A DNA stretch of 64,000 nt from Burkholderiales bacterium (GTDB taxonomy: Bacteria; Pseudomonadota; Gammaproteobacteria; Burkholderiales; Burkholderiaceae_C), in contig CANHVY010000004.1 in NCBI GenBank assembly GCA_947464185.1, positions 54,462-118,461 of the forward strand, written 5' to 3'. The translations under genes and the position numbers were made by a program. A model generated the notes under the pieces. That model was not told the origin of the DNA. It saw nothing but the letters and a program-made list of their open reading frames with translations, and did no database searches. Each line of letters begins with the position of its first letter. The first letter of the stretch is position 1. Positions 57,202 to 64,000 of the stretch are shown here, in pieces.

Positions 57202-58008
57202 ATGGACATCCGCAAGCTGCAACGAGCCATCGTCGATGGACTCGAGGACGTGAAGGCGCAAGACATCGTCGTCTTCAACACCGAGGCCCTCTCACCGCTG
57301 TTCGAGCGGGTGATCATCGCTTCAGGATCCAGCAACCGTCAGACCAAGGCCCTGGCCTCCAGCGTCCGCGAGACCGTCAAGTCGCGCGGCATGGAGGTTC
57401 TGCGCATGGAGGGCGAGGACAACGGCGAATGGATCATCGTGGACTGCGGCGCTGCCGTGGTGCACGTCATGCAGCCCTCGATCCGTGAGTACTACCACCT
57501 GGAAGAGATCTGGGGCGCCAAGCCCGTGGCCATGAAGCGCGCGGCCAAGGCCCAGGGCCTGGTGAAAGCCTCCGAGCCCGCCGCGCCGCCAGCCCGCAAG
57601 CCCGCTTCGAAGTCGCCGGCCAGGGCGCCTGCGAACTCGCCGGTCAGGGCACCTGCCAGATCGCCAGCCAAGCCTGCGGCCAGGACGGCAGCCCAATCGG
57701 TACCGAAGGCGCCCGCCAGAACCGCCGCAAAGACGGCAACGGGACGCAGGGCCGCGGTCAAGACCACGGCGCAGCCCGTTGCCAAGTCTGCGGGGAGGGC
57801 CCCTGCCAAGGTGGCCGCCAAGCCGCCCACCAGCACGGTGGTGGTGGCCCGCAAGACCCCGGCGCGCAAGGCGGCACCGGCCCGCAAGGCCCCCGCCGCC
57901 AAGCCTGCCGCGCCGCGACCGGCTGCCCGAGCCGCCGCACCCGCCCGCAAGGCTGCGGCACCGGCCCGCAAGGCCGCCGCCCGCAAGACCGGCTCCGGCA
58001 AGGGTTGA
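57202..58008 (+). CDS. rsfS: Ribosomal silencing factor RsfS with long Lys/Ala/Pro-rich tail
   Basis: 268 residues, more than twice the usual size (105-130). Residues 1-115 are a standard RsfS/Iojap domain ([27 protein letters not shown] ... [31 protein letters not shown]), which binds L14 and blocks subunit joining when nutrients are short. Residues ~125-268 are a low-complexity tail of Ala, Pro, Lys and Arg (APARKA and AKPAAR-type units), like histone H1-like or nucleoid proteins. The tail is likely disordered and could bind RNA or DNA. Start is directly after nadD; the stop overlaps the rlmH region (TTGA). Confidence 0.93.
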   Translation: MDIRKLQRAIVDGLEDVKAQDIVVFNTEALSPLFERVIIASGSSNRQTKALASSVRETVKSRGMEVLRMEGEDNGEWIIVDCGAAVVHVMQPSIREYYHLEEIWGAKPVAMKRAAKAQGLVKASEPAAPPARKPASKSPARAPANSPVRAPARSPAKPAARTAAQSVPKAPARTAAKTATGRRAAVKTTAQPVAKSAGRAPAKVAAKPPTSTVVVARKTPARKAAPARKAPAAKPAAPRPAARAAAPARKAAAPARKAAARKTGSGKG

Positions 58009-58013
58009 ACCCC

Positions 58014-58481
58014 GTGCGGCTGGTCGTGGCCGCCATCGGTCAGCGCCAGCCCGCATGGGCTGATGCGGCGTGGGACGATTTCGCCAAGCGCTTCCCGGCC
58101 GACTGCAAGCTCGAACTCAAGGCGCTCAAGGCCGAACCCCGTGCGGGCAAGGCTGCGCCCCAGTGCATGGCCGCCGAGGCGCAGCGCCTGGAAGCCGCCC
58201 TGCCCAAGGGTGTGCGGCGCGTCATCCTGGACGAGCGAGGCAGCCGCCTGACCACCGCCCAACTGGCCGAGCGCCTGCAGTTCTGGCGCGGTGACGGCCG
58301 GGACGTGGCCTTGCTCATCGGCGGCCCCGATGGCCTGGACCCGGCGCTCAAGGCCACGGCCGACGAGACCCTGCGCCTGTCGGACCTGACCCTGCCCCAT
58401 GCCTTTGCCCGGGTGCTGCTGGCCGAGGCCCTGTACCGCGCCTGGTCCGTGGTGCAGGGGCATCCTTATCACCGGGAGTGA
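58014..58481 (+). CDS. rlmH: 23S rRNA (pseudouridine1915-N3)-methyltransferase RlmH
   Basis: 155 residues, the exact size of E. coli RlmH. This SPOUT-family enzyme methylates pseudouridine 1915 of helix 69. Features: [60 protein letters not shown] (SAM-binding knot) and the C-terminal [33 protein letters not shown] at 58014 is chosen; a TTG at 58005 overlapping the rsfS stop is possible. Confidence 0.95.
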   Translation: MRLVVAAIGQRQPAWADAAWDDFAKRFPADCKLELKALKAEPRAGKAAPQCMAAEAQRLEAALPKGVRRVILDERGSRLTTAQLAERLQFWRGDGRDVALLIGGPDGLDPALKATADETLRLSDLTLPHAFARVLLAEALYRAWSVVQGHPYHRE

Positions 58482-58488
58482 CGGGCCG

Positions 58489-59265
58489 ATGCCTCCTCAT
58501 CGATCCCGCGATCGTCATCTCGTCACCGTGCATGACAGCCCTCCCACCGTTCGGGCTGAGCCCGTCGAAGCCCCTCCCAGCTTCATCTGGCTGGCCTCCC
58601 AGAGCCCAAGGCGCCAGGCCCTGCTGGCGCAGATCGGGGTGACCCTCCAGCTGCTGCTGCCCGGCGACGACGAGGATGCCGAGGCACTGGAGGTGGTGCA
58701 GCCTGGCGAACTGCCGCTGGCATACGTGCAGCGGGTGACCCGCGTCAAGCTGCAAGCGGCCGTGGCCCGCCGCCTGCGGCGCGGCCTGCCCGACGCGCCC
58801 ATCCTGTGCGCCGACACCACGGTGGCGCTGGGCCGGCGCATCCTTGGGAAGCCGGCCGATGCCCAGGACGCTGCCGCCGTGCTGTCGGCGCTATCGGGCC
58901 GGACGCACCGCGTGCTGACCTCGGTGGCCGTGGCCGCACCGGCTCAGGAGGGCGGTCTGCCGCCAAAAGCATCGGCTGTCGTGCGCGCCGCGAGGCCCAG
59001 GGCCCCGCAGATCGCCCAGGTCACCCAGATCACCCAGGTCTCCCGCGTGCGCTTCGCGCCTCTGTCGCCGGCCGTCATCCAGGCCTACATCGCCAGCGGC
59101 GAACCTTTCGGCAAGGCCGGCTCCTACGCCATCCAGGGCGCGCTGGCCGGCCACATCGCCCACATCGAGGGCAGCCACAGCGGCATCATGGGCCTGCCCT
59201 TGTTTGAAACCGCCGAACTGCTGCGCCGGGCACGCGTGCACATGGCGCTTGGCGCCGGGCAGTGA
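58489..59265 (+). CDS. Maf-family nucleoside triphosphate pyrophosphatase with repeat-derived N-terminus
   Basis: 258 residues. The Maf domain starts at [19 protein letters not shown] and continues with [25 protein letters not shown] and [30 protein letters not shown]. The family hydrolyses dTTP/UTP or modified NTPs to keep pools clean. Upstream of the domain, residues ~19-29 ([11 protein letters not shown]) are encoded by the 25-bp dispersed repeat at 58547-58571. An ATG at 58489 with GGAG upstream is chosen; a GTG at 58528 is possible. A second oddity is an insert (residues ~160-185, with [10 protein letters not shown]) before the conserved RVRFAPLS segment. Confidence 0.9.
   Translation: MPPHRSRDRHLVTVHDSPPTVRAEPVEAPPSFIWLASQSPRRQALLAQIGVTLQLLLPGDDEDAEALEVVQPGELPLAYVQRVTRVKLQAAVARRLRRGLPDAPILCADTTVALGRRILGKPADAQDAAAVLSALSGRTHRVLTSVAVAAPAQEGGLPPKASAVVRAARPRAPQIAQVTQITQVSRVRFAPLSPAVIQAYIASGEPFGKAGSYAIQGALAGHIAHIEGSHSGIMGLPLFETAELLRRARVHMALGAGQ
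58547..58571. repeat. Dispersed 25-bp repeat copy at the start of the Maf gene
   Basis: CCGTTCGGGCTGAG followed by CCCGTCGAAGC is the exact reverse complement of the copy at 36794-36818 in the YgiQ gene. Here it is translated as TVRAEPVEA near the N-terminus of the Maf protein. Confidence 0.9.
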
Positions 59266-59332
59266 CACCTTGACGGGAGCACGGGCGAGGCCGCAGGCGG
59301 CGGCCTGGGCTGCGAGCCCCTAGACTTGCCCC

Positions 59333-60814
59333 ATGGCCACACAAGACATCCTCATCAACTGGGCCCCGCAGGAAACCCGGGTGGCCATCGTCGAGAACGG
59401 CGCGGTGCAGGAGTTCCACGTCGAGCGGGCGCTGGAACGCGGGCTGGTGGGCAACATCTACCTGGGCAAGGTGTCGCGCGTGCTGCCGGGCATGCAAAGC
59501 GCCTTCGTCGACATCGGCCTGGACCGTGCGGCCTTCCTGCACGTGGCCGACCTGCACGCCGCGCTGCCGGCGGGCCGCCGCGCCGAAGACGCACCCCTGG
59601 TGCCCATCGAGCGCCAGGTGTTCGAGGGCCAGACGCTGACGGTGCAGGTCATCAAGGACCCCATCGGCACCAAGGGCGCGCGGCTGTCCACGCAGGTCAG
59701 CATCGCCGGGCGCATGCTGGTGCACCTGCCGCAGGACCAGCACATCGGCATCTCGCAGAAGATCGGCTCGCCTGAAGCGCGTGAGCAACTGCGCGCCCGC
59801 ATGCAGGGCCTGGTGGGCACGCCCGAGGCCGGCGGGGGAGGGGGCTTCATCCTGCGCACCAACGCCGAGGAAGCGAGCGACGAGGAGCTGGCCGAGGACA
59901 TCGCCTACCTGCGCAAGACCTGGAGCCTGGTGCGCCAGCGCGCCGTCTCCAAGCCCGCGGGCACCCTGCTGCACCAGGACCTGAGCCTGGTGGAGCGCGT
60001 GCTGCGCGACCTCACCACCGAGGCCACGCAATCCATCCGCATCGATTCGCGCATGCAGTTCGAGGCCCTGCAGGCCTTCGGCCGCACCTACATGCCGGCC
60101 GTGGTGGACAAGCTGGAGCACTACCGCGGCGAGCGCCCCATCTTCGACCTCTTCGGCATCGAGGAAGACGTGGCCCGGGCCCTGGCCCGGCGCGTGGACT
60201 TGAAGAGCGGGGGCTACCTCATCATCGACCAGACCGAGGCCCTGACCACGGTGGACGTCAACACCGGCGGCTTCGTGGGCGCGCGCAACTTCGACGACAC
60301 CATCTTCAAGACCAACCTGGAGGCCGCGGGCGCCATCGCCCGGCAACTGCGCCTGCGCAACCTGGGCGGCATCATCATCGTCGACTTCATCGACATGACG
60401 CGCGAAGAGCACCGCGACGCCGTGCTGGCCGAGTTCCGCAAGCAACTGGCGCGCGACCGCACCCGCACGACGCTCAGCGGCTTCTCGGCGCTGGGCCTGG
60501 TGGAGATGACACGCAAGCGCACCCGCGAAAGCCTGGCCCACATGCTGTGCCAGCCCTGCCCCACCTGCGAGGGCCGCGCCCAGGTCAAGACCCCGCGCAG
60601 CGTGTGCTACGACATCCTGCGCGAGATCCTGCGCGAGGCCCGCCAGTTCAACCCCCGGGAGTTCCGCGTGGTGGCCAGCGCCGCCGTGGTGGAAATGATG
60701 CTGGACGAGGAAAGCGTGCACCTGGCCGGTCTGAGCGAATTCATCGGCAAGCCCATCTCCCTGAGCGCCGAGCCGGGCATGAACCCGGAGCAGTACGACA
60801 TCGTGTTGATGTAG
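59333..60814 (+). CDS. rng: Ribonuclease G
   Basis: 493 residues, the RNase G size, without the long C-terminal scaffold of RNase E. N-terminal S1-type region (QDILINWAPQETRVAIVENGAVQEFHVER..GLVGNIYLGKVSRVLPGMQSAFVDIGLDRAAFLHV). The catalytic region includes YLIIDQTEALTTVDVNTGGFVG and IIIVDFIDM, with the metal-binding Asp residues, and a zinc-link CQPCPTCEGRA. It processes the 5' end of 16S rRNA and trims other RNAs. It closes the housekeeping run; the gap before the next gene is about 50 bases. Confidence 0.95.
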   Translation: MATQDILINWAPQETRVAIVENGAVQEFHVERALERGLVGNIYLGKVSRVLPGMQSAFVDIGLDRAAFLHVADLHAALPAGRRAEDAPLVPIERQVFEGQTLTVQVIKDPIGTKGARLSTQVSIAGRMLVHLPQDQHIGISQKIGSPEAREQLRARMQGLVGTPEAGGGGGFILRTNAEEASDEELAEDIAYLRKTWSLVRQRAVSKPAGTLLHQDLSLVERVLRDLTTEATQSIRIDSRMQFEALQAFGRTYMPAVVDKLEHYRGERPIFDLFGIEEDVARALARRVDLKSGGYLIIDQTEALTTVDVNTGGFVGARNFDDTIFKTNLEAAGAIARQLRLRNLGGIIIVDFIDMTREEHRDAVLAEFRKQLARDRTRTTLSGFSALGLVEMTRKRTRESLAHMLCQPCPTCEGRAQVKTPRSVCYDILREILREARQFNPREFRVVASAAVVEMMLDEESVHLAGLSEFIGKPISLSAEPGMNPEQYDIVLM

Positions 60815-60862
60815 CGCTGCGGGCGGGGCGGGGTCATCTCGTGAGTGGCTAAACTTCAACGG

Positions 60863-61147
60863 ATGCATCCGATCATCGAATCCCACCGCGACCAATTGAT
60901 CGCACTCGCCCGACGGCGAGGCGTCACCCGGGTCTGCGTGTTCGGCTCGATGAGCCGTGACGACGCCACGGACGACAGCGATGTCGACCTGCTGGTGACA
61001 TTGAAACCCGGGACGAGCGCACTTGCTTTGGGTGGCCTGCTGATGGATGCCGAAGAATTGCTTGGCCGTCGTGTCGATGTGGTGACAGAGGCAGGCCTGC
61101 ACCCGGCACTTCGCGAACGCGTTCTTGCCGACGCCGTGCCACTGTGA
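60863..61147 (+). CDS. mntA: MntA-type minimal nucleotidyltransferase (antitoxin of HepT-MntA)
   Basis: 94 residues. The nucleotidyltransferase motif GSX10DxD is visible as VFGSMSRDDATDDSDVDLLV. In HepT-MntA modules this protein adds AMP units to a tyrosine of HepT and so neutralises it. Its stop overlaps the HepT start (GTGA). The frame is open to a GTG at 60845; the ATG at 60863 is preferred from family length. Confidence 0.87.
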   Translation: MHPIIESHRDQLIALARRRGVTRVCVFGSMSRDDATDDSDVDLLVTLKPGTSALALGGLLMDAEELLGRRVDVVTEAGLHPALRERVLADAVPL

Positions 61148-61500
61148 AGCCCGGCCCGGAGGCTGACCGTGTGCTGCTGGCGCACATGTTGGAATGCCTG
61201 ACTCGGATCGACGAGTACACGGGCCGTGAACGGGCCCGTTTCGACGGCTCCCGCCTTGTTCAGGATGCTGTCATTCGCAATCTTCAGACCTTGGCCGAAT
61301 CGAGCCAGAGGCTGTCGGCCGATGTCAAGGCGACGGAACCGCAGACCCCATGGCGTGAACTCAGCGGGTTCCGCAATGTGATCGTCCACGACTACCTCGG
61401 AATCGACCTTGACGCAGTGTGGTGGGTGGTCGAGCAGGACTTGCCTGCGCTGGCCGAGGCGCTGGGCCGCATGCGCTTGCGCTTGTTGCCTTCTGCCTGA
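61144..61500 (+). CDS. hepT: HepT-type HEPN ribonuclease toxin
   Basis: 118 residues from a GTG overlapping the MntA stop. A HEPN fold is indicated by the RX4HXY motif RNVIVHDY (Arg77, His82, Tyr84): Arg and His form the RNase site, and Tyr is the residue that MntA adenylylates. The preceding QDAVIRNLQTLAESSQRLS and following LGIDLDAVWWVVEQDLPAL are typical of HepT. The module is usually carried on mobile or variable DNA and acts in stability or defence. Confidence 0.88.
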   Translation: MKPGPEADRVLLAHMLECLTRIDEYTGRERARFDGSRLVQDAVIRNLQTLAESSQRLSADVKATEPQTPWRELSGFRNVIVHDYLGIDLDAVWWVVEQDLPALAEALGRMRLRLLPSA

Positions 61501-61950
61501 AGGCAAAGACCGACTGTCTAACGCGGCTCCTTGCCGGACCGGTCTTGCTCCGGAACTGCCTGTCACCAACTGAAGGTCGGTACCAGACTGGGTGCCGACA
61601 CTCAGATTTCGGGGTCGAGTGTCTGCAGTCGCCAGAACCGGCCGAACTTCGCCATGCTTGCGGATGAGGGCGGGAACGGCGGGTGGTCGATGTCCCATGG
61701 TGGATGTAGCGAGCACAACGAGGCGGCTGCGAGAGTCCATGTGGAAAAATGTTTTGCGAACTGCGGGAGTCCAACATGTTGTTGTGCGAATCGTGGCGGT
61801 ACCTGGCGATGTCCCGACGCCTTGCGCCGGGCCACAGCCTGGCTGCTTACGGGCAGCGCGGTTGCGGACGAGCAGCCGATGAGGACTTCTGAGAAGGTTC
61901 GCGGCGCTATAGAGGGTGGGCCCAGTTTTCGGGCACTGAGGGATTTTTCA
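61501..61950. other. 450-bp non-coding stretch after the toxin-antitoxin pair
   Basis: Frames pass through this stretch, but none has a believable start, ribosome site or domain. A 7-bp inverted repeat GACACTC/GAGTGTC lies at 61597-61603 and 61617-61623. GTCTAAC at 61516-61522 fits the consensus of an integron attC core, but no matching partner was found downstream. The base composition is less G/C-extreme than the housekeeping genes, in line with acquired DNA. A promoter for the next two genes may lie here. Confidence 0.45.
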
Positions 61951-62625
61951 GTGAAACAAGTTTTGAGCGTGCTGATTGCAGCGCTCGCAGTGGCCAGCGG
62001 CGTGCCCGCTCAGGCAAAGTCACCACAGTGTGCGGAGTTGGTCCGCTACCGCGACACGCGTCTGCTGGCGGACTACGACACAGCAGCGAGGCAGCAAACC
62101 GCTGCCAATCGCAGCCTCGAGGTCTTGAAGGGTGTCAAGGCCGAGGCCCAGAAGCTTCGTGCCAAGCAGCCCACGGTCAATGGTGCCTACCAGTTGACGC
62201 TGTCGCTGCGCACTGCGGCGAACACCGTCGCGAGCATCCTCAGGCTGGACCCGGCGACAGGGGCATTGCTTGGAACCGCCAAGACAGCAGGCGGATGGGC
62301 CGGCAAGGTTCTAAAGGCCTCTGAGGTCACATCGTTTGCGGCAGCACTCACCGAGAACAGCCTCGCAGAACACCTCCTGACCGAGGCCGTCGCCGACGCA
62401 TCAATGCTGGGCGCAGCGCTGGCGGGCGCCTACGCGCTTGCCAAGGAGATTGCGGAGCAGAAGGACGCCTACGGCGACGGACAACAGATTCTCGCCATGC
62501 TCGACCACAATCTCAAACGGCTCGAAGGCCAAGTCGCTCGGGTCGACAACAAGCTGAAGGCGGCGTCTTTCCGCCTTGAATCGGTCAACCGCGTCAGGGC
62601 CAACATCGACACGCTGTGCCGTTGA
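61951..62625 (+). CDS. Exported helical protein of unknown function
   Basis: 224 residues from a GTG (VKQVLSVLIAALAVASGVPAQA gives a good signal peptide with AQA cleavage). The rest is mostly helical and Ala-rich, with Cys near each end (SPQCAEL near the mature N-terminus and IDTLCR at the C-terminus), which could form a disulfide. A middle stretch (VADASMLGAALAGAYALAKEIAEQK) is hydrophobic, and the C-terminal ~45 residues (LDHNLKRLEGQVARVDNKLKAA) look like a coiled coil. No family was recognised. The frame is open far upstream (61531), but that part is not protein-like. The next gene starts 20 bases downstream and is also exported. Confidence 0.65.
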   Translation: MKQVLSVLIAALAVASGVPAQAKSPQCAELVRYRDTRLLADYDTAARQQTAANRSLEVLKGVKAEAQKLRAKQPTVNGAYQLTLSLRTAANTVASILRLDPATGALLGTAKTAGGWAGKVLKASEVTSFAAALTENSLAEHLLTEAVADASMLGAALAGAYALAKEIAEQKDAYGDGQQILAMLDHNLKRLEGQVARVDNKLKAASFRLESVNRVRANIDTLCR

Positions 62626-62645
62626 ACTCCAAAGAGTACCTACCC

Positions 62646-64000
62646 ATGAATCTCAAGCATGTCGCAGCTGTTGCAGCTGCTCTCTTTGTCGCTGGCACCA
62701 GCCTTGCCTTGGAACTCGAGCCCAGCACCTCCTTCGTGGTCGTCAAAGAGTTCTATGTGCCCTCCCCAAAGGGCGGGTTCGAGCCATACCAGGTCAATGG
62801 CTTCTACGAGCCGGGGGCGGCGGCCAACAAGCCACGGTTCTATGTGCTGCCGCGCATCCAAGTCCTGCCTGGCTCATTGCAGGCCATCTCCAAGGCAGGC
62901 AAGGTCATCGCCGACCCCACCTCGGAGGACTTGCCTCGCATTGACGTGCTCAAGCTGGCGCTTTCCTACGATGCCAAGCTGCCGACCGCAGAACAAGGTA
63001 TAGGCATTGGTGCGGCCATCAACGGGCAGGCCATCAACGCCTACATCCCAAGACCGGTTCGCCTGCCCAACGGAACCATTCCATATAACCCCTCAGCTCC
63101 ATTGGTGTCGCCTGCGGTCAACGGCGATGTCATCAAGGCCATCAACGAAGACTACGAAGTTGTCGAGAAGGCACGGGCTGAACAGCAGCAGATGCTCAAG
63201 CGTTGGGAGGGGTTCACGCGGCTTCCTGTCAATCTGGACCAGCTGACCGTGACGCTTCTTGTTGATTCGGAACCTCTGGCTGAACGTCGGCTTCCCGGTA
63301 CAGCTGTTTTGACGGGAGGCAAGTTGCCGGAACTCATCGTTCGCGATGTGTCAGAGAAGATTCTGAACCGATTGCTCGAGGGGACCTACGAGGTCGCGGT
63401 CAAGTTCTCGTTCAAGGACTCCAAGGTTGCAGCCATCGACGCAAGTTTCGACTTGCAGAAGTCCATGAGCCGCTACGTCGAGGAGACCCGCCAGGCCTTG
63501 ACCAGCGCAAAGTCAACCAGCTGGGGTGTCTTCAACATCGGGGGTCGGCGCTCATCTTTGCGGCAGTCGCTCAGCGACCAGTTCAAGGAGCAGGCCACAC
63601 AGGACTCCAAGGCGAACACGGTCATTGTCATGGATGACGTGGATGACGCCATGCTCAAAACGTTCGAGGAGCAGTTCTTTCCGTCTCTGACGCTCGCTTC
63701 CACCATCGAGAACCACCTGAAGGCGGCGGATGCCGCCAAGCTTGCGGGCAATGCCGCTCTCGCCTCGGCACACATGAAATACGTCGCCATGCTTCAGGCA
63801 GCTGACCCCAAGGCAGAGATGGATGCCGCCGGCGCGGCCACGGCACTGGCCGCGGGTGACTACGCCACCTTCATTGCCAAGGGTGTTCGCTTCTCCAGCA
63901 CGACCATGACTGGGGCCAGTTCGTACCACCGCGTCCTCACCCAGAACGTGACCGAAGGGCAACAGAAAACATGGGCACAACTCAAGCGCATCTCGGCCAA
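62646..64000 (+). CDS. Exported protein of unknown function, cut by the window edge
   Basis: Open from the ATG at 62646 to the end of the window (at least 451 residues). N-terminal signal peptide MNLKHVAAVAAALFVAGTSLA with probable cleavage before LELEPS. The mature part starts with short strands (FVVVKEFYVPSPKGG, RFYVLPRIQVLPGSL), has a charged linker (~residues 160-185, EKARAEQQQMLKRWE) and a long helical region beyond ~residue 265, including AKLAGNAALASAHMKYVAML. No domain was recognised. Codons are less GC-biased than in the housekeeping genes. It presumably works with the exported protein just upstream. Confidence 0.7.
   Translation, partial: MNLKHVAAVAAALFVAGTSLALELEPSTSFVVVKEFYVPSPKGGFEPYQVNGFYEPGAAANKPRFYVLPRIQVLPGSLQAISKAGKVIADPTSEDLPRIDVLKLALSYDAKLPTAEQGIGIGAAINGQAINAYIPRPVRLPNGTIPYNPSAPLVSPAVNGDVIKAINEDYEVVEKARAEQQQMLKRWEGFTRLPVNLDQLTVTLLVDSEPLAERRLPGTAVLTGGKLPELIVRDVSEKILNRLLEGTYEVAVKFSFKDSKVAAIDASFDLQKSMSRYVEETRQALTSAKSTSWGVFNIGGRRSSLRQSLSDQFKEQATQDSKANTVIVMDDVDDAMLKTFEEQFFPSLTLASTIENHLKAADAAKLAGNAALASAHMKYVAMLQAADPKAEMDAAGAATALAAGDYATFIAKGVRFSSTTMTGASSYHRVLTQNVTEGQQKTWAQLKRISA

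Noticed and set aside
61516..61522. Integron attC core site (GTCTAAC) after hepT
   Set aside because: Only one of the two core sites is seen; no GTTRRRY partner or folded attC was found within 250 bases.

Overview
The window comes from the chromosome of a high-GC betaproteobacterium, most likely order Burkholderiales (Comamonadaceae / Rubrivivax-Leptothrix type). The grounds are very strong G/C bias at third codon positions, a gene order known from that group (yebC-purD-acyltransferase-hemF-nadD-rsfS-rlmH-maf-rng), Bug-type TctC receptors, ribBX-type riboflavin genes and dispersed GCTTCGACAGGCTCAG...CGAACGG palindromic repeats. No rRNA, tRNA, CRISPR array, intact insertion sequence or prophage was seen.

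Layout. 0-6 kb: a 1260-residue RTX (Gly/Asp-rich nonapeptide) secreted protein with a strong terminator, then a convergent HD-GYP c-di-GMP phosphodiesterase. 6-8 kb: a divergent NmrA-like reductase / AraC regulator pair. 8.3-13.3 kb: a four-gene plus-strand operon (CDP-alcohol phosphatidyltransferase, TVP38-FAD disulfide oxidoreductase fusion, DUF3047 exported protein, SelD-N-terminus-like FAD protein). It looks like an uncharacterised membrane-redox unit. 13.3-27.4 kb: a long minus-strand block, listed in transcription order: lytic transglycosylase, glyA, nrdR, type IV minor pilins (gspH, pilE, fimT, pilW, pilX, pilV; no pilY1), ribD-ribBX-ribH-nusB, an aminotransferase, and tolQ-tolR-tolA without tolB/pal.

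27.4-39.7 kb: ubiD, a GMC oxidoreductase, a cobalt-type nitrile hydratase operon (nthA-nthB-accessory protein) followed by a luciferase-like monooxygenase, an exporter-type ABC transporter, a YgiQ radical SAM protein carrying in-frame repeat insertions, and a pyrophosphate-type phosphofructokinase. 39.7-52.7 kb (minus strand): panE, a tctC-tctB-tctA tripartite carboxylate transporter, an oxalyl-CoA-synthetase-like ligase behind a twin 13-bp operator, a Cfa-type methyltransferase with a tandem-repeat N-terminus, an exported SAM methyltransferase, FKBP, glnS, a DUF1499 protein, and a HerA-like ATPase broken by an apparent one-base deletion.

52.8-60.8 kb (plus strand): a tightly overlapping housekeeping string, yebC to rng, for purine, haem and NAD synthesis, ribosome silencing and modification, nucleotide-pool cleaning and RNase G. 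Its RsfS carries a histone-H1-like tail, and the Maf N-terminus is partly encoded by a repeat element. 60.8-64 kb: a HepT-MntA toxin-antitoxin pair, 450 bp of non-coding DNA, then two exported proteins of unknown function in DNA with more relaxed codon use, the last cut by the window edge. This end looks like accessory DNA.
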